Assembly: GCF_021155765.1 (NCBI RefSeq) | Contig: NC_060117.1 | Location: 6,042,001 to 6,106,000 of the forward strand | Origin: Diprion similis | Taxonomy: Eukaryota > Arthropoda > Insecta > Hymenoptera > Diprionidae | Direction of reading: 5' to 3' | Length of the DNA stretch: 64,000 nt | Part shown: one piece after another, positions 12,401-23,767 of the stretch | Position numbering within the stretch: the first letter of the stretch is position 1 | Layout of the letters: each line of letters opens with the position of its first letter | Notes under the pieces: generated by a model | Seen by the model: only the letters and a program-made list of their open reading frames with translations | Database searches by the model: none | What the model was told of the DNA's origin: nothing | Program-made: the position numbers and the translations under genes

Positions 12401-15400
12401 TTCTCTGAGTTCCTGGGCGTCGAATTAGTCTAAAAAGCGTCATACGGATCGATTCCGAGACAAAAGATTTTTCGGCCAAAAAAAATCCAAGGCTAACCCC
12501 TTTGCATTTTTGGCGAAAATTTCGACGACTTTGAAAAGTGCTGCAATTAATTCTTTAGGGTACTATTCCGACGTGATTTTGCGAGAGGAATCGATTAATC
12601 GCAGTCCCGATACGCTGCGAGCAACACCTGCAAAGTTACAGCCGAAAAACTGCAGATTTCCATCGTCATTTCTCTGCTGCTGGTCCTAGGCTATTTTTCA
12701 TGTGTTTTCTGAGTTCCTGGGCGTCGAATTAGTCTTAAAAGCGTCATACGGATCGATTCCGAGACAAAAGATTTTTCGGCCAAAAAAAATCCAAGGCTCA
12801 CCCCTTTGCATTTTTGGCGAAAATTTCGACGACTTTGAAAAGTGCTGCAATTAATTCTTTAGGGTACTATTCCGACGTGATTTTGCGAGAGGAATCGATT
12901 AATCGCAGTCCCGATACGCTGCGAGCAACACCTGCAAAGTTACAGCCGAAAAACTGCAGATTTTCATCGTCATTTCGCTGCTGCTGGTCCTAGGCTATTT
13001 TTCATGTGTTTTCTGAGTTCCTGGGCGTCGAATTAGTCTAAAAAGCGTCATACGGATCGATTCCGAGACAAAAGATTTTTCGGCCAAAAAAAATCCAAGG
13101 CTAACCCCTTTGCATTTTTGGCGAAAATTTCGACGACTTTGAAAAGTGCTGCAATCGATTCTTTAGGGTACTCTTCCGACGTGATTTTGCGAGAGGAATC
13201 GATTAATCGCAGTCCCGATACGCTGCGAGCAACACCTGCAAAGTTACAGCCGAAAAACTGCAGATTTTCATCGTCATTTCTCTGCTGCTGGTCCTAGGCT
13301 ATTTTTCATGTGTTTTCTGAGTTCCTGGGCGTCGAATTAGTCTAAAAAGCGTCATACGGATCGATTCCGAGACAAAAGATTTTTCGGCCAAAAAAAATCC
13401 AAGGCTAACCCCTTTGCATTTTTGGCGAAAATTTCGACGACTTTGAAAAGTGCTGCAATTAATTCTTTAGGGTACAATTCCGACGTGATTTTGCGAGAGG
13501 AATCAATTAATCGCAGTCCCGATACGCTGCGAGCAACACCTGCAAAGTTACAGCCGAAAAACTGCAGATTTTCATCGTCATTTCTCTGCTGCTGGTCCTA
13601 GGCTATTTTTCATGTGTTTTCTGAGTTCCTGGGCGTCGAATTAGTCTAAAAAGCGTCATACGGATCGATTCCGAGACAAAAGATTTTTCGGCCAAAAAAA
13701 ATCCAAGGCTAACCCCTTTGCATTTTTGGCGAAAATTTCGACGACTTTGAAAAGTGCTGCAATTAATTCTTTAGGGTACTATTCCGACGTGATTTTGCGA
13801 GAGGAATCGATTAATCGCAGTCCCGATACGCTGCGAGCAACACCTGCAAAGTTACAGCCGAAAAACTGCAGATTTTCATCGTCATTTCTCTGCTGCTGGT
13901 CCGAGGCTATTTTTCATGTGTTTTCTGAGTTCCTGGGCGTCGAATTAGTCTAAAAAGCGTCATACGGATCGATTCCGAGACAAAAGATTTTTCGGCCAAA
14001 AAAAATCCAAGGCTAACCCCTTTGCATTTTTGGCGAAAATTTCGACGACTTTGAAAAGTGCTGCAATTAATTCTTTAGGGTACTATTCCGACGTGATTTT
14101 GCGAGAGGAATCGATTAATCGCAGTCCCGATACGCTGCGAGCAACACCTGCAAAGTTACAGCCGAAAAACTGCAGATTTTCATCGTCATTTCTCTGCTGC
14201 TGGTCCTAGGCTATTTTTCATGTGTTTTCTGAGTTCCTGGCCGTCGAATTAGTCTAAAAAGCGTCATACGGATCGATTCCGAGACAAAAGATTTTTCGGC
14301 CAAAAAAAATCCAAGGCTAACCCCTTTGCATTTTTGGCGAAAATTTCGACGACTTTGAAAAGTGCTGCAATTAATTCTTTAGGACACTATTCCGACGTGA
14401 TTTTGCGAGAGGAATCGATTAATCGCAGTCCCGATACGCTGCGAGCAACACCTGCAAAGTTACAGCCGAAAAACTGCAGATTTTCATCGTCATTTCTCTG
14501 CTGCTGGTCCTAGGCTATTTTTCATGTGTTTTCTGAGTTCCTGGGCGTCGAATTAGTCTAAAAAGCGTCATACGGATCGATTCCGAGACAAAAGATTTTT
14601 CGGCCAAAAAAAATCCAAGGCTAACCCCTTTGCATTTTTGGCGAAAATTTCGACGACTTTGAAAAGTGCTGCAATTAATTCTTTAGGGTACTATTCCGAC
14701 GTGATTTTGCGAGAGGAATCGATTAATCGCAGTCCCGATACGCTGCGAGCAACACCTGCAAAGTTACAGCCGAAAAACTGCAGATTTTCATCGTCATTTC
14801 TCTGCTGCTGGTCCTAGGCTATTTTTCATGTGCTTTCTGAGTTCCTGGGCGTCGAATTAGTCTAAAAAGCGTCATACGGATCGATTCCGAGACAAAAGAT
14901 TTTTCGGCCAAAAAAAATCCAAGGCTAACCCCTTTGCATTTTTGGCGAAAATTTCGACGACTTTGAAAAGTGCTGCAATTAATTCTTTAGGGTACTATTC
15001 CGACGTGATTTTGCGAGAGAAATCGATTAATCGCAGTCCCGATACGCTGCGAGCAACACCTGCAAAGTTACAGCCAAAAAACTGCAGATTTTCATCGTCA
15101 TTTCTCTGCTGCTGGTCCTAGGCTATTTTTCATGTGTTTTCTGAGTTCCTGGGCGTCGAATTAGTCTAAAAAGCGTCATACGGATCGATTCCGAGACAAA
15201 AGATTTTTCGGCCAAAAAAAATCCAAGGCTAACCCCTTTGCATTTTTGGCGAAAATTTCGACGACTTTGAAAAGTGCTGCAATTAATTCTTTAGGGTACT
15301 ATTCCGACGTGATTTTGCGAGAGGAATCGATTAATCGCAGTCCCGATACGCTGCGAGCAACACCTGCAAAGTTACAGCCGAAAAACTGCAGATTTTCATC

Positions 15401-18400
15401 GTCATTTCTCTGCTGCTGGTCCTAGGCTATTTTTCATGTGTTTTCTGAGTTCCTGGGCGTCGAATTAGTCTAAAAAGCGTCATACGGATCGATTCCGAGA
15501 TAAAAGATTTTTCGGCCAAAAAAAATCCAAGGCTAACCCCTTTGCATTTTTGGCGAAAATTTCGACGACTTTGAAAAGTGCTGCAATTAATTCTTTAGGG
15601 TACTATTCCGACGTGATTTTGCGAGAGGAATCGATTAATCGCAGTCCCGATACGCTGCGAGCAACACCTGCAAAGTTACAGCCGAAAAACTGCAGATTTT
15701 CATCGTCATTTCTCTGCTGCTGGTCCTAGGCTATTTTTCATGTGTTTTCTGAGTTCCTGGGCGTCGAATTAGTCTAAAAAGCGTCATACGGATCGATTCC
15801 GAGACAAAAGATTTTTCGGCCAAAAAAAATCCAAGGCTAACCCCTTTGCATTTTTGGCGAAAATTTCGACGACTTTGAAAAGTGCTGCAATTAATTCTTT
15901 AGGGTACTATTCCGACGTGATTTTGCGAGAGAAATCGATTAATCGCAGTCCCGATACGCTGCGAGCAACACCTGCAAAGTTACAGCCGAAAAACTGCAAA
16001 TTTTCATCGTCATTTCTCTGCTGCTGGTCCTAGGCTATTTTTCATGTGTTTTCTGAGTTCCTGGGCGTCGAATTAGTCTATAAAGCGTCATACGGATCGA
16101 TTCCGAGACAAAAGATTTTTCGGCCAAAAAAAATCCAAGGCTAACCCCTTTGCATTTTTGGCGAAAATTTCGACGACTTTGAAAAGTGCTGCAATTAATT
16201 CTTTAGGGTACTATTCCGACGTGATTTTGCGAGAGGAATCGATTAATCGCAGTCCCGATACGTTGCGAGCAACACCTGCAAAGTTACAGCCGAAAAACTG
16301 CAGATTTTCATCGTCATTTCTCTGCTGCTGGTCCTAGGCTATTTTTCATGTGCTTTCTGAGTTCCTGGGCGTCGAATTAGTCTAAAAAGCGTCATACGGA
16401 TCGATTCCGAGACAAAAGATTTTTCGGCCAAAAAAAATCCAAGGCTAACCCCTTTGCATTTTTGGCGAAAATTTCGACGACTTTGAAAAGTGCTGCAATT
16501 AATTCTTTAGGGTACTATTCCGACGTGATTTTGCGAGAGGAATCGATTAATCGCAGTCCCGATACGCTGCGAGCAACACCTGCAAAGTTACAGCCGAAAA
16601 ACTGCAGATTTTCATCGTCATTTCTCTGCTGCTGGTCCTAGGCTATTTTTCATGTGTTTTCTGAGTTCCTGGGCGTCGAATTAGTCTAAAAAGCGTCATA
16701 CGGATCGATTCCGAGACAAAAGATTTTTCGGCCAAAAAAAATCCAAGGCTAACCCCTTTGCATTTTTGGCGAAAATTTCGACGACTTTGAAAAGTGCTGC
16801 AATTAATTCTTTAGGGTACTATTCCGACGTGATTTTGCGAGAGGAATCGATTAATCGCAGTCCCGATACGCTGCGAGCAACACCTGCAAAGTTACAGCCG
16901 AAAAACTGCAGATTTTCATCGTCATTTCTCTGCTGCTGGTCCTAGGCTATTTTTCATGTGTTTTCTGAGTTCCTGGGCGTCGAATTAGTCTGAAAAGCGT
17001 CATACGGATCGATTGCGAGACAAAAGATTTTTCGGCCAAAAAAAATCCACGGCTAACCCCTTTGCATTTTTGGCGAAAATTTCGACGACTTTGAAAAGTG
17101 CTGCAATTAATTCTTTAGGGTACTATTCCGACGTGATTTTGCGAGAGGAATCGATTAATCGCAGTCCCGATACGCTGCGAGCAACACCTGCAAAGTTACA
17201 GCCGAAAAACTGCAGATTTTCATCGTCATTTCTCTGCTGCTGGTCCTAGGCTATTTTTCATGTGTTTTCTGAGTTCCTGGGCGTCGAATTAGTCTAAAAA
17301 GCGTCATACGGATCGATTCCGAGACAAAAGATTTTTCGGCCAAAAAAAATCCAAGGCTAACCCCTTTGCATTTTTGGCGAAAATTTCGACGACTTTGAAA
17401 AGTGCTGCAATTAATTCTTTAGGGTACTATTCCGACGTGATTTTGCGAGAGGAATCGATTAATCGCAGTCCCGATACGCTGCGAGCAACACCTGCAAAGT
17501 TACAGCCGAAAAACTGCAGATTTCCATCGTCATTTCTCTGCTGCTGGTCCTAGGCTATTTTTCATGTGTTTTCTGAGTTCCTGGGCGTCGAATTAGTCTA
17601 AAAAGCGTCATACGGATCGATTCCGAGACAAAAGATTTTTCGGCCATAAAAAATCCAAGGCTAACCCCTTTGCATTTTTGGCGAAAATTTCGACGACTTT
17701 GAAAAGTGCTGCAATTAATTCTTTAGGGTACTATTCCGACGTGATTTTGCGGGAGGAATCGATTAATCGCAGTCCCGATACGCTGCGAGCAACACCTGCA
17801 AAGTTACAGCCGAAAAACTGCAGATTTTCATCGTCATTTCTCTGCTGCTGGTCCTAGGCTATTTTTCATGTGTTTTCTGAGTTCCTGGGCGTCGAATTAG
17901 TCTAAAATGCGTCATACGGATCAATTCCGAGACAAAAGATTTTTCGGCCAAAAAAAATCCAAGGCTAACCCCTTTGCATTTTTGGCGAAACTTTCGACAA
18001 CTTTGAAAAGTGCTGCAATTAATTCTTTAGGGTACTATTCCGACGTGATTTTGCGAGAGGAATCGATTAATCGCAGTCCCGATACGCTGCGAGCAACACC
18101 TGCAAAGTTACAGCCGAAAAACTGCAGATTTTCATCGTCATTTCTCTGCTGCTGGTCCTAGGCTATTTTTCATGTGTTTTCTGAGTTCCTGGGCGTCGAA
18201 TTAGTCTAAAAAGCGTCATACGGATCGATTCCGAGACAAAAGATTTTTCGGCCAAAAAAAATCCAAGGCTAACCCCTTTGCATTTTTAACGAAAATTTCG
18301 ACGACTTTGAAAAGTGCTGCAATTAATTCTTTAGGGTACTATTCCGACGTGATTTTGCGAGAGGAATCGATTAATCGCAGTCCCGATACGCTGCGAGCAA

Positions 18401-20935
18401 CACCTGCAAAGTTACAGCCGAAAACCTGCAGATTTTCATCGTCATTTCTCTGCTGCTGGTCCTAGGCTATTTTTCATGTGTTTTCTGAGTTCCTGGGCGT
18501 CGAATTAGTCTAAAAAGCGTCATACGGATCGATTCCGAGACAAAAGATTTTTCGGCCAAAAAAAATCCAAGGCTAACCCCTTTGCATTTTTGGCGAAAAT
18601 TTCGACGACTTTGAAAAGTGCTGCAATTAATTCTTTAGGGTACTATTCCGACGTGATTTTGCGAGAGGAATCGATTAATCGCAGTCCCGATACGCTGCGA
18701 GCAACACCTGCAAAGTTACAGCCGAAAAACTGCAGATTTTCATCGTCATTTCTCTGCTGCTGGTCCTAGGCTATTTTTCATGTGTTTTCTGAGTTCCTGG
18801 GCGTCGAATTAGTCTAAAAAGCGTCATACGGATCGATTCCGAGACAAAAGATTTTTCGGCCAAAAAAAATCCAAGGCTAACCCCTTTGCATTTTTGGCGA
18901 AAATTTCGACGACTTTGAAAAGTGCTGCAATTAATTCTTTAGGGTACAATTCCGACGTGATTTTGCGAGAGGAATCAATTAATCGCAGTCCCGATACGCT
19001 GCGAGCAACACCTGCAAAGTTACAGCCGAAAAACTGCAGATTTTCATCGTCATTTCTCTGCTGCTGGTCCTAGGCTATTTTTCATGTGTTTTCTGAGTTC
19101 CTGGGCGTCGAATTAGTCTAAAAAGCGTCATACGGATCGATTCCGAGACAAAAGATTTTTCGGCCAAAAAAAATCCAAGGCTAACCCCTTTGCATTTTTG
19201 GCGAAAATTTCGACGACTTTGAAAAGTGCTGCAATTCATTCTTTAGGGTACTATTCCGACGTGATTTTGCGAGAGGAATCGATTAATCGCAGTCCCGATA
19301 CGCTGCGAGCAACACCTGCAAAGTTACAGCCGAAAAACTGCAGATTTTCATCGTCATTTCTCTGCTGCTGGTCCTAGGCTATTTTTCATGCGCTTTCTGA
19401 GTTCCTGGGCGTCGAATTAGTCTAAAAAGCGTCATACGGATCGATTCCGAGACAAAAGATTTTTCGGCCAAAAAAAATCCAAGGCTAACCCCTTTGCATT
19501 TTTGGCGAAAATTTCGACGACTTTGAAAAGTGCTGCAATTAATTCTTTAGGGTACTATTCCGACGTGATTTTGCGAGAGGAATCGATTAATCGCAGTCCC
19601 GATACGCTGCGAGCAACACCTGCAAAGTTACAGCCGAAAAACTGCAGATTTTCATCGTCATTTCTCTGCTTCTGGTCCTAGGCTATTTTTCATGTGCTTT
19701 CTGAGTTCCTGGGCGTCGAATTAGTCTAAAAAGCGTCATACGGATCGATTCCGAGACAAAAGATTTTTCGGCCAAAAAAAATCCAAGGCTAACCCCTTTG
19801 CATTTTTGGCGAAAATTTCGACGACTTTGAAAAGTGCTGCAATTAATTCTTTAGGGTACTATTCCGACGTGATTTTGCGAGAGGAATCGATTAATCGCAG
19901 TCCCGATACGCTGCGAGCAACACCTGCAAAGTTACAGCCGAAAAACTGCAGATTTTCATCGTCATTTCTCTGCTGCTGGTCCTAGGCTATTTTTCATGTG
20001 TTTTCTGAGTTCCTGGGCGTCGAATTAGTCTAAAAAGCGTCATACGGATCGATTCCGAGACAAAAGATTTTTCGGCCAAAAAAAATCCAAGGCTAACCCC
20101 TTTGCATTTTTGGCGAAAATTTCGACGACTTTGAAAAGTGCTGCAATTAATTCTTTAGGGTACTATTCCGACGTGATTTTGCGAGAGGAATCGATTAATC
20201 GCAGTCCCGATACGCTGCGAGCAACACCTGCAAAGTTACAGCCGAAAAACTGCAGATTTTCATCGTCATTTCTCTGCTGCTGGTCCTAGGCTATTTTTCA
20301 TGTGTTTTCTGAGTTCCTGGGCGTCGAATTAGTCTAAAAAGCGTCATACGGATCGATTCCGAGACAAAAGATTTTTCGGCCAAAAAAAATCCAAGGCTAA
20401 CCCCTTTGCATTTTTGGCGAAAATTTCGACGACTTTGAAAAGTGCTGCAATTAATTCTTTAGGGTACTATTCCGACGTGATTTTGCGAGAGGAATCGATT
20501 AATCGCAGTCCCGATACGCTGCGAGCAACACCTGCAAAGTTACAGCCGAAAAACTGCAGATTTTCATCGTCATTTCTCTGCTGCTGGTCCTAGGCTATTT
20601 TTCATGTGCTTTCTGAGTTCCTGGGCGTCGAATTAGTCTCAAAAGCGTCATACGGATCGATTCCGAGACAAAAGATTTTTCGGCCAAAAAAAATCCAAGG
20701 CTGACCCCTTTGCATTTTTGGCGAAAATTTCGACGACTTTGAAAAGTGCTGCAATTAAATCTTTAGGGTACTATTCCGACGTGATTTTGCGAGAGGAATC
20801 GATTCATCGCAGTTCCGATACGCTGCGAGCAACACCCGCAAAGTTACAGCCGAAAAACTGCAGATTTTCATCGTCATTGCTCCGCTGCTGGTCCTAGGCT
20901 ATTTTTCATGTGTTTTCTGAGTTCCTGGGCGTCGA
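6412..20935. repeat. 304-bp satellite array, right block
   Basis: About 48 further head-to-tail monomers of the same 304-bp satellite; the first bases (6412-6424) are the right copy of the target-site duplication. Most monomers are near-identical. Private variants recur in order: ATTGCGAGAC with ATCCACGG at 6981 and 17012; a run of variants at 9311-10081 and 17518-18288; GGTACAATTCC plus AATCAATT at 13471-13508 and 18943-18980. One monomer near 10985-10995 has lost one base. Reading frames of 75-84 codons recur in the monomers because the unit is 101 codons plus one base; they are by-products, not genes. Confidence 0.97.
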
Positions 20936-21500
20936 ATAAGTCTAGAAAGGGTGATTCTAATCGATTCCGAGTCGAGAAATTTTTTGCACAAAAATTCACT
21001 AAAAAAGCAAGGCTAACCCCTTTGGATTTTTGGCAGAAATTTAGACGACTTTGACAAGTGCTGCAATTAATTCTGTGAGGCACTATCTTGACGTAATATC
21101 GCGAGAGAAATCGATCGTGCGCAGTATAAATGCGCTGCGAGCAACAGATCAATAGTTACAGCCAAAAAACGAAAGACGCATTTTCTCAATTTTTCAGCTG
21201 CCGGTCTTTGCGTCGTCATTCCTCTGCTGTTGGTCCTACGCTCTTTCCTTGTGTTTTCTGAGTTTTCGGGCGTCCAATTAATCCAGAGGGGGTCAGACAA
21301 ATCGAGTCCGAGGTGAAAAATGCTCGGCTGCAAAAATGACCAAAAAAGTAAGGCTTACCCCTCTGGATTTTTGGCGAAAATTTCGACGATTCTGAAAAGT
21401 GCCGCAGTAAATTCTTCCAGGCACTATTCCGACGTAATTTTGCGAGAGAAACCGATTGAGCGCAGTCCGAATGCGCTGTGAGCAGCAGATGATGAGACGC
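20936..21500. repeat. Diverged satellite monomers at the array edge
   Basis: Two degenerate copies of the 304-bp unit continue in register (about 20936-21245 and 21246-21500). Landmarks such as CTGAGTTCCTGGGCGTCGAA, GGCTAACCCCTTTG and CTATTCCGACGTAATTTTGCG remain recognisable, but with many substitutions and a roughly 35-bp insertion near 21180-21217. The sharp loss of identity beside the homogeneous block is the usual pattern at a satellite boundary, where unequal exchange no longer homogenises copies. Confidence 0.9.
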
Positions 21501-21699
21501 ACCCTACAAATTATTATTGCATGAGGAGAACAGCTCGACTGACGAGGTCTTTCAGGAACAGGGATTTCATCAACAGATTGACTGCTTCAGAGGATTATGC
21601 CTGCGTTCTCGCGCATTCCTTTTTGCTTTATATGGTTTTGTATTCGGTTGCTCACATGCTACTTTCGATTAGAATGAAGCAAATTTGATACATTCTAGC

Positions 21700-22200
21700 G
21701 TATATCTGCCCCTGGTATCAGGACAACATCTGATCCGAGGAGGTAGGCCAAAAACAGCGACTGATCTATCGATTGCTTGCGAGGTTGAAGCTGTGAGTCT
21801 AATATAAATGCATGCCGGTCTACTCAAAAGGGCTTGTGATCGCTTGCTTTCATACTACAATCATTTTTATAATGAGGCGAATCGGAGAAATTTCAGCTTA
21901 CATCTGCTCCGAGTATCAGGAAAACATCCGAGCCGAGAAGGTGGATCAAAAACACGGACTGAAGGATCGATTGCTCATGATGTTGATTGTTAGCTCTACA
22001 TGCGTGCCTGTTTGCTTTAAAGGGCATGCGGTCGTTTACTTTCATGCTATTAATTATAATTGAGGAAATCGGAGAAATGTCAGGCTAAAACTGCCCCGGT
22101 ATCAGGCGAACATCTGTGCCGAGGATATCTCTTGAAACAAGGACTGATTGATCGATTACTCGTGACATTGATGATGTGCGTCCGAAAAAAGGATTGTCGG
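21700..22200. repeat. Three worn copies of a second tandem repeat, about 190 bp
   Basis: The series 'CTGCCCC-GGTATCAGG ... AACATCTG ... CCGAGGA ... ACTGAT..ATCGATTG' starts at 21703, 21902 and about 22090, spacings of 199 and 188 bp. Copies share perhaps two thirds of positions by eye. The repeat is not related to the 304-bp satellite as far as I can see, and may be an older satellite or a tandemly duplicated element. Short open frames at 21808-22063 fall inside it and are not credible genes. Confidence 0.7.
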
Positions 22201-23767
22201 CATTCAGGTCATATCAATCTCAACTAGAAAGAGTTGTATGTGTTAATATTTTGTTTTATTATATTTTTCTTAGCATTTTACAGAGTTTGGCTTTTCAGAT
22301 GCAAGTTTTAGATATTTTCGTCGATTGGCATTCGTGGTGGATATATTTGGTGTAATAGAAACGTATAATTATCATAGAGTCGAGGAAGGAGATTTCTCAA
22401 ACAACACCAAATCAATAAATCACAAATTTGAGCCACCTGAGGGCGCTTTCCATATCTATACATCTTTAAAGCTTATGACAATATTCTCTTTCACAGATGG
22501 AATACAAATTTCAATAATGTTCTCGACATTTTTAATGTCCGTGGAAAGTAATTGAGTTACTAATTCAGTTCCGATTATCTGAACAAAATAGGTTTTTATA
22601 TTTCTTGTCCACATGCCGCAAATCATGATTGTAATGGCTCCAATTTTCGTACTTTGGTTCGATAGTGATTCCAAGAAAGATTACCACATTTAAGCGCGAT
22701 TTTTATAGATGCTGAAGTGCAGATGAAAAATACACAAGAACACGAAAATCGTGAAATGGAAACTTCAGTGAGTAATAAAATGAAATGAAAACGATGAGAG
22801 CAGAAGGCAAAAACGGCTCAGTTGAGAACGGCAATAAAACAATCAGTATGAGGCAATTATGTTTTAATAAAGGTCTTTCATTTCATTTACTGCCATTACA
22901 ATAAATGAAATGATGAAATAAATGACGAATAAGTCTCTCGTTGAGTCGCAAAAAATGATTTTGCCATGGTTATGCAGATGATAAAAGTAGTCACTATTTT
23001 CATAAATGTAACAATTTACAAGATTGTAATGCCACCTACTTAAAAGAATTTAACGTATAATAATTAATAAATGTTTACGTTTAAAAAAATAAATACCTAT
23101 GTATTGTGATATACCACACTTATATCCACAGGGATCGACTTATGTTTACAATATGACTTACGGTCTGTGCAAAGAAGTTATATTTTTGATTTCATTCATT
23201 CATTCAACTAGTTAACATTCCATTCGAATCAACGTCTATCCAACTACAAGCCATGTAATCGTTTATGTAACATTAATATTATACTCTCGACACTTTTCGT
23301 ACGGTAGCGATAAATTTTTTTTTGGATGATCGTGGCTTGGGTAAGTGGCTGTTTAATTTGTACTTTTGTGAATGTATGTACCATTTAAGCATTCCATTAA
23401 TCCTTCGTGATAATGCATACTTGTATGAAAAAACACTTTGAAACTGAGGGTACTTACGATATTACTTATCGTAAGTACCAAATTCCACTACTAAAGGAAT
23501 TCTTTCACACTCCTGTATATCTTTACTATGTAGGGATATGCTATATTTTTTCATTTTCACTGATTTTTTTCTTTCATCAAAAGATCCTGTTCCGTTATTG
23601 CACGTTTCGGTAAATTAAAAATATGGAATGAGTAATACATTCTGTTATTTTCACTTTGCATTAAGAAAACGTGAAAAAAAATAAATAAAACTGATTCGGT
23701 AATAAGTGCGTAGAGATTTACATACATTGCCGGAATAAATTTCATGCAAATGATAACTAATTGAATT
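22201..23767. other. AT-rich spacer between repeats and ksr
   Basis: No gene, RNA or clear mobile element recognised. It must contain the ksr 3' untranslated region at its right end. A TTTAAT (ATTAAA on the minus strand) near 23352 is a possible weak poly(A) signal about 0.4 kb past the stop, but nothing decides it. Short tracts of AAATAAATGAAATG occur near 22880-22925. Confidence 0.5.

Noticed and set aside
1332..18161. Repeated 75-84-codon reading frames in the satellite
   Set aside because: They use TTG or chance ATG starts, recur because the unit is repeated, and all end at the same CCTAGG stop. A 304-bp unit shifts frame each turn, so no continuous protein can be encoded.
1..20935. CRISPR array
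   Set aside because: The repeat is continuous 304-bp units with no unique spacers, in a eukaryotic setting.
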